Shown: positions 16,005 through 23,546 of the stretch, piece by piece | Position numbering within the stretch: position 1 is the stretch's first letter | How the letters are laid out: each line of letters starts with the position of its first letter | Assembly (NCBI GenBank): GCA_002419365.1 | Contig: DIGA01000014.1 | Location: 1-32,215, forward strand | Reading direction: 5' to 3' | Length of the DNA: 32,215 nt | Source of the DNA: Mageeibacillus sp. UBA5734 | GTDB lineage: Bacteria; Bacillota; Clostridia; Saccharofermentanales; UBA5734 | The notes under the pieces: model-generated | Told to the model about the DNA's origin: nothing | The model's input: the letters and a program-made list of their open reading frames with translations, nothing else | The model's database searches: none | Made by a program: the position numbers and the translations under genes

Positions 16005-16407
16005 AGGAAACCATCATCAATCCGAAGCTAATAATTCCTAAGGTAAAATTGTTGAAGACCATTTCAAAACCAACAGGAATTTTTTCGTCGAGAAATTCGT
16101 CAACTTTCTTGATGATGATTCCACCCAATGGACCAATGATCAAACCAATTGCTCCCCCCTTGATCGCGGCCCGGGAGAGCAAGACCATCAACTCCGTCAC
16201 CCGGGTCAGGATCACGGACTGGCTGGCACTGCTGGCAAAAAAGACATCGCCAAGAATCTCGTTGAGCACGACCTGGGCACCAGCCTTGTCGCCTGTCTCG
16301 ACCAGTTCCAACAGCTGACGCTCTTTCTCGAGCGGATAGACTAAGCCCACATCCTGTCCGGAGTAGTCGAATGGCATGATCAGGCTGGACTGCTCATGCC
16401 ATTCCAC
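15952..16407 (-). pseudogene. Chimeric fossil: AraC sensor fragment fused to mannitol EIIC fragment
   Basis: The first 86 residues (GTG 16407 to about 16150) look like the sensor end of an AraC regulator: YPLEKERQLLELVETGDK, then LTRVTELMVLLSRAAIKGGA. The next 60 residues are mannitol EIIC: IGLIIGPLGGIIIKKVDEF, GFEMVFNNFTLGIISFG and a helix. The join lies near 16149 in a run of six G (leftward strand), and base composition shifts there from GC-rich to AT-rich. Both partners lack their DNA-binding or transport halves, so a working protein is unlikely. The frame ends inside what should be EIIC, and the EIIB remnant continues in another frame. Confidence 0.75.
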
Positions 16408-16481
16408 CTGTCATTCAGACACGACTGAGCTCATTCAATAAAACAGCACAAGATGACGATGGGCAGAACCACTTAAAGATC

Positions 16482-18176
16482 TTATTTGATGGTCACAGTC
16501 CATACATTGCTGATAATGTCCTCATTCGACTCCCAATCAGTCGGAATAAACCATCCATAGAGGTAGTATGTGCCTGGCGAGGTCAAGGTATTGATCGTCA
16601 AGGACGCTTTTCCGCGAGTCAGCGGAACAGCACTCCCAATCTGACTCCAACTGGTGCTGAATGGATCCGTTGAACAATAGAAATAGACAGTTCCAGCAGG
16701 AATGGACTTGATGGACCCAGGTGTGGAGACTGCAAAAGTAACGGTGATCTTTTGTCCGGGTCTGGCTGATTTGGTACCAGAGAGCGTAGCCGTATTTTCG
16801 GTTGTCGATACCCATCGTGCGTAGAGCGTTGTATCGGCAGCTGCAACGAAGGTACTGCCAGGATTCCACAAGAGTTCTATGCCTTCATAGTTGGTCATCC
16901 ATCCAGCGCACGTGTAGACATTCTGATAATCGTCCACCGCTTGGAGTTTATCCGTGCTGAGAACGGTTACGGTATCACCGGAATGGTAGATCGTTGCGTC
17001 TACAGGCACTGTACCACTCGTTTTGCCGCTGGCATCATATGTTACCGTGAACGTTTGGGTGGGGTCGATGACAAAATTGGCGGTATAAGTTGCAGAGGCG
17101 TCAACGTTAGCCGGGAAAGCCGGGGACCAGCTATCGAACTTATATCCGGCATAACCATAGGGGGTCGGAACTTCAACGGCCGAGGCCCACGGTGTGCCGG
17201 TGAGGATCTCGTAGAAGTCGCGAGTACCATACACATAACCATGCGGGCCTTCACGGAAAGACACCGTGAACCAGTGGCTTGGGTCTTGGTCTTTCACAAA
17301 GTTTGCGGTATAGGTAACGTCTGCATTGACAGTGGTTGGGAAGCTGGGCGACCAGCAATCAAACACGTAGCCGAAATCGGGAACAGGAGTCGGCAGCTCA
17401 GGTACTGCAATTGCCCATTCTGTGCCAGCCTGGATATCAGCGTAGGTGGTTGTACCGGTCAGAGAACCATTTGCGCCAGCCTGGAAATGAACCGAATAGT
17501 ATCTGGGTGTGGTTCCTGACAGGGTGAATGCAAGGTCATCTTGAAAATACGCATGGTCCCATTCACCGCCTAGAAATTCGCCGAATGAGATGCAATTATC
17601 GTTCCCTTGCTGTGAATTAAGCCACAGGAACGTACTTCCGTCATTGCCACTGACTGTGTTCTGGATGGAGATCCAGCCCGCAGTCAGTGCAACAGAACTT
17701 GGCAGGTCTATATCGAAGCAATAAGCTTGAACATCTTGATAAACCCCAAACGGGTATATTCCATTATGCGTTTGGTAGGTGGGTGAGAGATCAGAAAATT
17801 GGGCAACTGACGTGAATTCCAGTGTGGAGGCATTTCGCTGGTAGAAAGTGATCTGAAATTGCATCCCTTCGGGATTGCCAGCTTCCCAATACGGCGACTT
17901 CGCGGCAACCCCGTACCACCGGACATGACTAATCAGATAATCACTGGCGCCCCAAAAATCATCTGCGGCTTCGTAGGTTGAAAGACTGTCACCAAATGGG
18001 ACGGATGTACTCGTATATGCATTCGTTGTTGCGTCTGTGGAAGCAGTCGGGATCTGCTCAAACAGAATACTACCATTGGCATGGACTGGCTGTGCCGGAG
18101 ACACGATCATCATTCCGGCCAATAACGTGCAAAGGGTCAATAGGCTGAGCAGGAGTTTAGACAGCCCTCTAGACAT
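16482..18176 (-). CDS. Secreted protein with InlB_B/Flg_new-type repeats
   Basis: The product is 564 residues, starting at ATG 18176 behind AAGAAGGAGGG. A signal peptide covers about 1-33 (cleavage near VHA). Residues 37-222 form a beta-rich domain (ADDFWGASDYLISHVRWYG, FQITFYQRN). Two close repeats follow at about 226-296 and 302-371, each with a VSF/VHF strand, a G-x-x-x-G turn, W-S-P-x-F-P and TYTANFV. A third, more divergent Listeria-Bacteroides-type repeat is at 376-455 (GDTVTV...AGWMTNYEG...LYARW). The C-terminal 105 residues look like an Ig-like domain ending NVWTVTIK. No sortase motif or membrane anchor is seen, so it is released or held by partners. Function is probably adhesion or glycan contact, inferred from the repeats. 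A long regulatory leader precedes it. Confidence 0.85.
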   Translation of the reverse strand: MSRGLSKLLLSLLTLCTLLAGMMIVSPAQPVHANGSILFEQIPTASTDATTNAYTSTSVPFGDSLSTYEAADDFWGASDYLISHVRWYGVAAKSPYWEAGNPEGMQFQITFYQRNASTLEFTSVAQFSDLSPTYQTHNGIYPFGVYQDVQAYCFDIDLPSSVALTAGWISIQNTVSGNDGSTFLWLNSQQGNDNCISFGEFLGGEWDHAYFQDDLAFTLSGTTPRYYSVHFQAGANGSLTGTTTYADIQAGTEWAIAVPELPTPVPDFGYVFDCWSPSFPTTVNADVTYTANFVKDQDPSHWFTVSFREGPHGYVYGTRDFYEILTGTPWASAVEVPTPYGYAGYKFDSWSPAFPANVDASATYTANFVIDPTQTFTVTYDASGKTSGTVPVDATIYHSGDTVTVLSTDKLQAVDDYQNVYTCAGWMTNYEGIELLWNPGSTFVAAADTTLYARWVSTTENTATLSGTKSARPGQKITVTFAVSTPGSIKSIPAGTVYFYCSTDPFSTSWSQIGSAVPLTRGKASLTINTLTSPGTYYLYGWFIPTDWESNEDIISNVWTVTIK

Positions 18177-18205
18177 ATAAGTCCCTCCTTCTTAAAGATG
18201 CAAGT

Positions 18206-18222
18206 CCAAGTTCATCACTTGG
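18206..18222 (-). promoter_or_regulatory. Small hairpin before the ribosome site of the secreted repeat protein
   Basis: CCAAGT (18206-18211) and ACTTGG (18217-18222) form a perfect 6-bp stem with a 5-base loop on the leader RNA, between the leader terminator and the GGAGGG ribosome site. Confidence 0.4.
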
Positions 18223-18230
18223 ATGAAAAC

Positions 18231-18260
18231 AAAAAAACCGACCTATGAATCAGTCGGTTT
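18231..18260 (-). terminator. Intrinsic terminator inside the leader of the secreted repeat protein
   Basis: On the leftward strand AAACCGAC (18260-18253), a 10-base loop and GTCGGTTT (18242-18235) are followed by further T residues. It stands between a strong promoter and the start codon, about 135 bases into the predicted transcript, so it should act as an attenuator that must be bypassed for expression. Confidence 0.8.
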
Positions 18261-18393
18261 CATCATTAGCTCCCCGTCATTCAGATGACCAGATACAAGT
18301 GACGGTTCAAAGCTCACTGGCGTGACGCTTGCTCTGCTTCAACATAAATTTTCTTGACAAATGCTCACATCCCTCAAATAGCAAAATGACTCC
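18261..18393 (-). ncRNA. Structured leader RNA of unknown class (candidate riboswitch)
   Basis: This is the part of the predicted transcript upstream of the leader terminator. Read leftward it contains AGCT...CCGTCA pairing with TGACGG...AGCT around a 20-base loop, with an internal loop TTTGAA/GG, and an upstream GC-rich segment (GCAAGCGTCACGCC). The last strand, ending GGGGAGCTAATGATG, directly abuts the terminator arm. I compared it by eye with the c-di-GMP-I and -II, TPP, FMN, SAM, purine, lysine, THF, ZTP and fluoride classes and saw no match. A regulatory role is inferred from the placement. Confidence 0.45.
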
Positions 18394-18399
18394 AATTCG

Positions 18400-18427
18400 A
18401 TTATAGCACCTGTGCTTCAGACGTCAA
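18400..18427 (-). promoter_or_regulatory. Strong sigma-A type promoter for the secreted repeat protein
   Basis: Read leftward: TTGACG (18427-18422), a 16-base spacer ending in TGC, then TATAAT (18405-18400), so it has both a -35 and an extended -10. The predicted start near 18393 gives a leader of about 215 bases. Confidence 0.75.
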
Positions 18428-18776
18428 TAATCATATGTTATTATCAATATTTCGATATTTATATTCCTGCCCTCACCTTGTCCGTTGCGAACTGCTGGTG
18501 CAAAACCAAAACGGTTCTGCTCTGATGGTTTTTACACTTTCGCATCGTTTATTGACCTATACATTTAGGAGCTGGTATCTCTTCCCTGGTGATTGATGAG
18601 TTCGATTTGCGGCTTTGGGTGGCGGCGGTCGAGCAGGTTTTGGATGGAGTAGATGGTGGAATGGTGTTTGGGTTTGGGTTTTTGGGGGTGGTGAGAATTG
18701 AAAATGCTTGGACATATGGGATGTTGAAAGACGCCAGAAGGCTCGTCGTGCTCTCCAAGCCGCAAGCATGCCACAG
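18428..18776. other. Gene-free stretch with a G/T-rich tract
   Basis: No convincing gene is visible here. The open frames on both strands look like compositional noise (proline-rich on one strand, G/V-rich on the other). Between 18604 and 18693 the rightward strand is strongly G and T rich, including GGGTTTGGG at 18670-18678 and GGGGG at 18684-18688. It may be decayed coding DNA, but I cannot identify a parent gene. Confidence 0.4.
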
Positions 18777-18792
18777 TATGCCAAATGGCATA
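18777..18792. promoter_or_regulatory. Palindromic operator candidate before the glycyl radical enzyme
   Basis: TATGCCA and TGGCATA are perfect inverted arms around AA. The centre (18784.5) lies about 41.5 bases before the start site predicted from the extended -10 TGCTATCAT at 18811-18819. That is the classical spot for Crp/Fnr-type class II activation, and a Crp/Fnr gene lies at 21363-22082. The match of regulator to site is inference. Confidence 0.5.
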
Positions 18793-18810
18793 TTTTGTCC
18801 TGTCTGAACT

Positions 18811-18819
18811 TGCTATCAT
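18811..18819 (+). promoter_or_regulatory. Extended -10 promoter of the glycyl radical enzyme operon
   Basis: TGCTATCAT has the TG-n-TATNAT form, 48 bases before the start codon. No good -35 hexamer exists at 17 bases, which agrees with a promoter that relies on an activator bound at the adjoining palindrome. Confidence 0.5.
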
Positions 18820-18866
18820 GATGGCAGTGAACGAATCATCAGCAATATACCGCCTGGAGGTAAAAA

Positions 18867-20387
18867 ATGGAAAAAAATCTTGACACTCTGATTGCGCAGG
18901 CCCAGCAAATCATGGCCAATTCGGCCATGACCCATGAACAGGCGATGACGAGCCTGGCCTCCTTGCCTGGACAGTTTGCCAGTGTGCTCAATCTCCCGGA
19001 CGGATTTGCCGAGATGGAAGCCGAGGGCTTGCTTTGCAATCTCACCGAAGGCTATCTGCCTTATTGCCCGCGATACATCCTGCCCGACTACCAGAAGCTC
19101 ATGGATGAAGGCTGCCGTTTTCTCCGGTTGAAGCCGCCGACAACACTGGCCGAAGCCATCCTGACCCTCGAGATCTTCTACCGCCATGTCCCGTCCGTGA
19201 CCCATTACCCTGTTTATCTGGGCCGGGTTGACAAGATGCTCGAGCCGTTCATGGACAGCGTCAGCGAAGCGGAAGCCAGGCAGCAGATCAAGCAGTTCAT
19301 GTTCTTCCTGTCGAGGAGCATTCCTGACTCGTATTGCCATATGAACATCGGTCCTGAAGAGACTCTCGCCGGCAACTACATTCTCGATGCCGAGATGGAG
19401 CTACAGGAAGCGATCCCTTCGATCACCATGCTTTATGACGAAAAGATCACCTCAGACGCTTTCTCTGAAAAGGCGCTAAGCTGTGCCCAGCTGTGTGCCA
19501 AGCCCAGCTTCGCCAACAGTCCTGCCTATCAAGCAGCCAATCCGTTTCCATATGGCATTGCCAGCTGTTACAATGCCCTGCCGCTGGCCGGTGGTGCCTT
19601 TACCCTTTCGCGGGTCATGATCAGCAGGATTGCGGAAAAAGCCAAGGACAGCAACGAATTTTTCGAGATCCTGCCCAAGGCGGTCAACACCCTGTGCCAG
19701 TTCATGGACGAAAAGATCCGTTACCTGGTCGAGGACAGCCATTTCTTCACCACGAATTTCCTGGTGCAGGAAGGTTTCATCAAACTTGAAAATTTCACGG
19801 GCATGGTTGGCATTGTTGGTCTCAACGAATGTGTCAACACGCTCCTCGCAAAGGATGGGATTGCCTCCCGATATGCCCAGAGCCAGGAAGCGGATGATCT
19901 GTCGCACAAGATCCTGGCGGCCATGAACCAGCATCTCGAAGCCTATCATTCCAAGTATTGTGATGTGACCGGGAATCATTTCCTGCTGCATGCCCAGGTC
20001 GGTATTGCCGAGGATATCGGAATCACTCCTGGAATCCGCATTGCTATCGGCGAAGAACCGGAGCTCTATACGCACCTCAAGCATGAGTGCAAGTTCCAGA
20101 AATATTTCCCGAGCGGTGTTGGTGAGATTTTCCCATTTGACGAGACAGCCAAAAACAATGTCGGGGCCATCCTGGACATCGTCAAAGGAAGCTTCGACCA
20201 AGGGATGCAGTATTTTTCAACCTACTCAGACACCTGCGATGTTGTCCGGGTCACGGGATATCTCGTCAAGAAATCAGACATTGAAAAGCTGTCCAGAGGC
20301 GAGGCAGTCGGTCAGGCCAACGCGACTTGGGGCTATTATGCATCCAAGAACCAGCACGCCCTTGAGCGCAAAACGGAATCTCTATGA
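18867..20387 (+). CDS. yjjI: YjjI-type glycyl radical enzyme of unknown substrate
   Basis: The product is 506 residues, close to the 516 of E. coli YjjI and far shorter than pyruvate formate-lyase. The start is ATG 18867 with GGAGGT upstream. The glycyl radical site is Gly464 in VVRVTGYL near the C-terminus. The thiyl-radical cysteine is most likely Cys234 in GIASCYNALPLAGG. The enzyme would be switched on by the radical SAM activase encoded next, the two genes overlapping by ATGA. The substrate is not established for this family as far as I know. Its place beside nucleoside uptake, phosphorylase and phosphopentomutase genes, like the E. coli copy beside deoCABD, suggests a nucleoside- or deoxyribose-derived substrate. 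The radical would be destroyed by oxygen. Confidence 0.85.
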   Translation: MEKNLDTLIAQAQQIMANSAMTHEQAMTSLASLPGQFASVLNLPDGFAEMEAEGLLCNLTEGYLPYCPRYILPDYQKLMDEGCRFLRLKPPTTLAEAILTLEIFYRHVPSVTHYPVYLGRVDKMLEPFMDSVSEAEARQQIKQFMFFLSRSIPDSYCHMNIGPEETLAGNYILDAEMELQEAIPSITMLYDEKITSDAFSEKALSCAQLCAKPSFANSPAYQAANPFPYGIASCYNALPLAGGAFTLSRVMISRIAEKAKDSNEFFEILPKAVNTLCQFMDEKIRYLVEDSHFFTTNFLVQEGFIKLENFTGMVGIVGLNECVNTLLAKDGIASRYAQSQEADDLSHKILAAMNQHLEAYHSKYCDVTGNHFLLHAQVGIAEDIGITPGIRIAIGEEPELYTHLKHECKFQKYFPSGVGEIFPFDETAKNNVGAILDIVKGSFDQGMQYFSTYSDTCDVVRVTGYLVKKSDIEKLSRGEAVGQANATWGYYASKNQHALERKTESL

Positions 20388-21265
20388 CCCTCCCTATCAG
20401 CACTGCAGCGCATAAAATGGCTACGCTGAAAGCTCCTGTCAACCACATCATCGATTCCAGTTTCATCGACGGGCCGGGTAACCGGACAGTGATCTTTTTC
20501 CAAGGCTGCAATTTCAACTGCAAATACTGCCATAATCCGGAGACGATCAACCTGTGTATCCATTGCGGACAATGCATTGCTGGTTGTCCAGCGGGCGCCC
20601 TGGAAATGATCCGTGGCAAGGTTGTCTGGGACGATCGGAAATGTGTGGATTGCGGTGCCTGCTACAAAAACTGCGCCTACTCGGCTACGCCCAGAGTCAA
20701 GGAGTCCACCGTCGAGGCAGTCATGGCGCACGTCATGGGCAACAGGCCGTTTATCCGTGGCATCACGGTTTCCGGTGGAGAATGCTCCCTGCAGCGGGAT
20801 TTCCTCGTGGAACTGTTTAGTCAAGCCAAGGCGGCCGGCCTGAGCACCCTGATGGACAGCAACGGTGGATTACCGATCGCCTGGGACGACGAACTCATGG
20901 CAGTCACCGACGGAGTGATGCTCGACATCAAGGAAACCAATCTCCAAGTCCACCTTGAGCTTGCCGGCCACAGCAATGAAATGGTCCTCAAGAATGCGGT
21001 CGAACTCGCCAAGCGAAAGAAGCTCACGGAAATCAGGACGGTTGTCCTGGCTGACAATCCATACAGCCGCCAAACAGTGATCGACACCGGCGAGCTGCTT
21101 GCGCCCTACCTGAAAGACACCGAGGTGATATACAGGCTGATCAAATTCCGGCCGATCGGGGTCCGGGGTGAGGCTGAACGCTGGCCGATGCCCAGCCAGG
21201 AACAGATGGAAGCATTAAAAGCCCTGGTCGCCAGCAAGGGATTCGCCCGGGTGATCATCACATGA
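20384..21265 (+). CDS. yjjW: YjjW-type glycyl radical enzyme activase (radical SAM)
   Basis: The product is 293 residues. The start ATG overlaps the upstream stop (ATGA), a sign of coupled translation. The radical SAM cluster is C-x3-C-x2-C at Cys42, Cys46 and Cys49 (GCNFNCKYCHNP). A ferredoxin-like insert carries two more 4Fe-4S motifs: Cys58, 61, 64, 68 and Cys87, 90, 93, 97. The SAM-binding motif ITVSGGECSLQ follows. Class members abstract a hydrogen from the target glycine using SAM and reduced flavodoxin or ferredoxin. The adjacent YjjI-type enzyme is its obvious target. All cluster ligands are present, so it should be active. Confidence 0.92.
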   Translation: MTLPISTAAHKMATLKAPVNHIIDSSFIDGPGNRTVIFFQGCNFNCKYCHNPETINLCIHCGQCIAGCPAGALEMIRGKVVWDDRKCVDCGACYKNCAYSATPRVKESTVEAVMAHVMGNRPFIRGITVSGGECSLQRDFLVELFSQAKAAGLSTLMDSNGGLPIAWDDELMAVTDGVMLDIKETNLQVHLELAGHSNEMVLKNAVELAKRKKLTEIRTVVLADNPYSRQTVIDTGELLAPYLKDTEVIYRLIKFRPIGVRGEAERWPMPSQEQMEALKALVASKGFARVIIT

Positions 21266-21279
21266 GATCCAATCAAATG

Positions 21280-21318
21280 AAGGTGCCGTCTCCAATCGCA
21301 AGATTGAGGCGGCACCTT
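21280..21318. terminator. Strong hairpin between convergent operons
   Basis: AAGGTGCCG (21280-21288) pairs with CGGCACCTT (21310-21318), and CAATC with GATTG closes a GCAA tetraloop. T-rich sequence after it is poor on both strands, but the position between the convergent activase and Crp/Fnr genes fits a shared terminator. Confidence 0.6.
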
Positions 21319-21362
21319 GAGTGTGTGGCAGGCAACCTGCAGCCGGGGGGGCCTCAAGCAGG

Positions 21363-22082
21363 CTAGATATCCAGGCCTTCCAGGCAGGCATCATATTTCA
21401 ACTGGATTTGCTTGAATGCCGCCTCGGAGATCACAATTTTGCCGCTGCGGCGTTGAATCATGCCTTCCTGTTCGAGCTGCTCCAGTTGCCGGTACAGGGT
21501 CCGGTTGCTGATGTTCAATTGCGCGGCGATGTCGTGCTTGCTGGCAGGAATGACGACGGGGAATGCCTTGCCGGCACTACGCTCGAAAAGGTAGATCAGC
21601 AGATTTTCATAAGGTGTATTCAGGGTGAGCTGGTCATTCCTGTTCAGCATCTTGTCGGTGAACTTAGCCAGGAACGACAAGGCAATCAGGGCGATCTCAT
21701 GATTGTTTCTGATCGCACGGAGGAGAAATGCAGGAGACACCGCAACGCATTGGACGGCACTGGTCGCCTGCAGGGTTGCACCGTGTTCACCAAGTCCGTT
21801 CAAGGTCTCATATAATCCGTAAATCTGCGGAGCCTCCGACACATCACCTTTGAAATGAGTACCGCCGTGACTATACTTGAAGACAGCGACTTGACCATCG
21901 AGGTGAATCAGGATCCTTTCCAGCGGCAAGCCCATGTGAGCCAAGTAATCCCCTTTTTCAAACCGGATCATGTGCAGCTTTTCACCAGACAAAGAGGCAA
22001 GGAATGAGGGATCCCATTCCTTGCCATTGGATTGTGCCATGATCTTGGCAAACACTTGGATAAGCTGATCTTCGTTTGTCAT
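21363..22082 (-). CDS. Crp/Fnr family transcriptional regulator
   Basis: The product is 239 residues. The N-terminal cyclic-nucleotide-type beta roll is seen in IRFEKGDYLAHMGLPLERIL and the IHLDGQVAVFKYS strand. The long dimer helix follows, then a winged helix-turn-helix with SKHDIAAQLNISNRTLYRQLEQLEQEG cut around the recognition helix (SNRTLYR). The N-terminal cysteine set of FNR is absent, so it is not an Fe-S oxygen sensor of that kind. It is the last gene of the leftward nucleoside operon, 30 bases after the YczE-like gene. A possible target is the palindrome at 18777 before the glycyl radical enzyme. The effector is unknown. Confidence 0.88.
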   Translation of the reverse strand: MTNEDQLIQVFAKIMAQSNGKEWDPSFLASLSGEKLHMIRFEKGDYLAHMGLPLERILIHLDGQVAVFKYSHGGTHFKGDVSEAPQIYGLYETLNGLGEHGATLQATSAVQCVAVSPAFLLRAIRNNHEIALIALSFLAKFTDKMLNRNDQLTLNTPYENLLIYLFERSAGKAFPVVIPASKHDIAAQLNISNRTLYRQLEQLEQEGMIQRRSGKIVISEAAFKQIQLKYDACLEGLDI

Positions 22083-22112
22083 GGTGTGTATCGACCTTCA
22101 GTCATTGGGCCG

Positions 22113-22718
22113 TCAGGCCATGCTCACAAGAGGCTTCACCTTGCTGATGGTCCATTCGATGACGGGCCCCGTGGCCATCGCCCCTAGAATCGTCCCGATG
22201 CCGAACTTGCCACCGATCAGCCAGCCGATGATAACCAGCGTGATGTCCATGCCGACCTTGACCCAGCGGATATGGATATGGGTCCGGTGATTCAGAACGA
22301 TCATCAGGGCATCGACCGCGCCTTCGCCCAACCCGCCGGAGATATAGATCCCGATGCCGATTGCCGTGAAGACAATCGCCAAGACCAGTTCCAGCGCAGC
22401 AACGTATAGATTGCTGGGGTGCAGCCAGGAAACGGATAAGAAAATGTCAATGAATACACCAACCAGGATGGCATTGATAAAGGTGCCCGGGCCGATCCGC
22501 TTTCTTTCGATGAAAAGCAGGAACATCATGATGACAGCCATGATCATGATCGAGGTTTGGCCAACCGTGAATCCAATTTTGGTCGAGAGACCGGAAATAA
22601 ACATGGAAAGCGGATCAACGCCTAATCCAGCGCTGATATACTGGGCGATCCCCAGGCTCATCAGGATGGAGCCAAAAACGACGAAAGCGAATCTCTTGAA
22701 AAACTTGATCATCATCAT
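22113..22718 (-). CDS. YczE-like integral membrane protein
   Basis: The product is about 201 residues with five or so hydrophobic helices. Family marks include the FGSILMSLGIA helix, the AGLGVDPLSMFISGL loop and ISGGLGEGAVDALMIV, the doubled G-x-G-x-x-D-P/A pattern seen in YczE/YitT-related proteins. Start choice is open: three consecutive ATG codons (22718, 22715, 22712) or TTG 22730, none with a strong ribosome site, so translation may be coupled to the upstream phosphorylase, whose stop is 15 bases away. Transport or export of a small molecule is possible. Its place in a nucleoside operon hints at a nucleobase or nucleoside, but that is inference. Confidence 0.78.
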   Translation of the reverse strand: MMMIKFFKRFAFVVFGSILMSLGIAQYISAGLGVDPLSMFISGLSTKIGFTVGQTSIMIMAVIMMFLLFIERKRIGPGTFINAILVGVFIDIFLSVSWLHPSNLYVAALELVLAIVFTAIGIGIYISGGLGEGAVDALMIVLNHRTHIHIRWVKVGMDITLVIIGWLIGGKFGIGTILGAMATGPVIEWTISKVKPLVSMA

Positions 22719-22733
22719 TCTACTTGCCAATGC

Positions 22734-23513
22734 TTACTTGGACTGGTTCATTTGTTCGAACTGGTAGATGGTCTCCAGAACCACATGGATTTCCTTTTCC
22801 CAGGCATCCGCCAGCTTGGTGTTTTCCTTGGTATAGATGACCTCGCCGGTTTTCAGGTTGCCGGAAGTGCCGCAGATACAGGCGGCCCGGACATTGCGCA
22901 GATGGGCGATGGTATACAGGGCCGAAGCTTCCATTTCCACATTCAGCAGTTTCAGCTTCATCAAATGTTCGAGCCATTCCTGGGTTTCGCCATAAAACGC
23001 ATCATCGGTTGCATTGATGCCGTAAAAGACATTGATATCCGATCCCTGGGTCATTTCGCGCGCCGTCTTGATCAGCAAGTTGGTGAAATCAAAATCCGGG
23101 ACAGCCGGAAAGCATTCCGGCACGTAAAACTTGGAGGTGCCTTCATTTTTCATGGCGCCCGTGCTGATCATCAGATCACCGATCTTGACTTTTTCGTGCA
23201 GGGCAGCGGAACTGCCGATGCGGATCAGGGTCTTGGCACCAATGTTGATCAGTTCTTCGGCAGCAATGGCGGCCGAGGGGCAGCCCATCCCGGTGGAGGT
23301 GACACTGATCTTGATTCCTTTGTAGAAACCTGTAAAGGTCCGGTGTTCGCGGTTATGAGCAACAAACTGTGCGTCATCGAGGTACTTGGCGACCCGGTCA
23401 CTGCGCATGGGGTCACCTGGCAGCAGCACGTACTCGCCGATGTCGCCCGGTTTGAGCGCGATATGGTACTGGTGCTGGCCTTTGGTCACTTCGGATTTGT
23501 CGATCAGGTTCAT
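22734..23513 (-). CDS. Uridine phosphorylase-like nucleoside phosphorylase
   Basis: The product is 259 residues from ATG 23513, which has AAGGAG 9 bases upstream. TTG 23531 lies before that site and is less likely. The phosphate loop is VLLPGDPMRSDR. Other marks are NREHRTFTGFYKG, SVTSTGMGCPSAAIAAEEL, LIRIGSSAAL and NVEMEASALYTIA, whose EME grips the ribose. Overall it is closest to uridine phosphorylases, though purine substrates cannot be excluded. It splits imported nucleosides with phosphate into base and (deoxy)ribose 1-phosphate, the substrate of the phosphopentomutase encoded at 30753. The gene sits between the transporter permease and the YczE-like gene. Confidence 0.87.
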   Translation of the reverse strand: MNLIDKSEVTKGQHQYHIALKPGDIGEYVLLPGDPMRSDRVAKYLDDAQFVAHNREHRTFTGFYKGIKISVTSTGMGCPSAAIAAEELINIGAKTLIRIGSSAALHEKVKIGDLMISTGAMKNEGTSKFYVPECFPAVPDFDFTNLLIKTAREMTQGSDINVFYGINATDDAFYGETQEWLEHLMKLKLLNVEMEASALYTIAHLRNVRAACICGTSGNLKTGEVIYTKENTKLADAWEKEIHVVLETIYQFEQMNQSK

Positions 23514-23546
23514 AATGGTATCTCCTTGCAAATTTTGTTCTTTTGG

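Noticed and set aside
18235..18300. Similarity of AATGATGAA and ACCGAC segments to the c-di-GMP-II riboswitch
   Set aside because: The order and spacing are wrong and the ACCGAC segment is the terminator stem itself, so the resemblance seems accidental.
18549..18819. Overlapping open frames on both strands of the G/T-rich tract
   Set aside because: They have strongly biased composition, no ribosome sites, no recognisable domain, and several frames are open at once, as expected from low-complexity sequence.
21363..22082. FNR-type Fe-S oxygen sensor
   Set aside because: The regulator lacks the N-terminal cysteine cluster. Its only cysteines are scattered.
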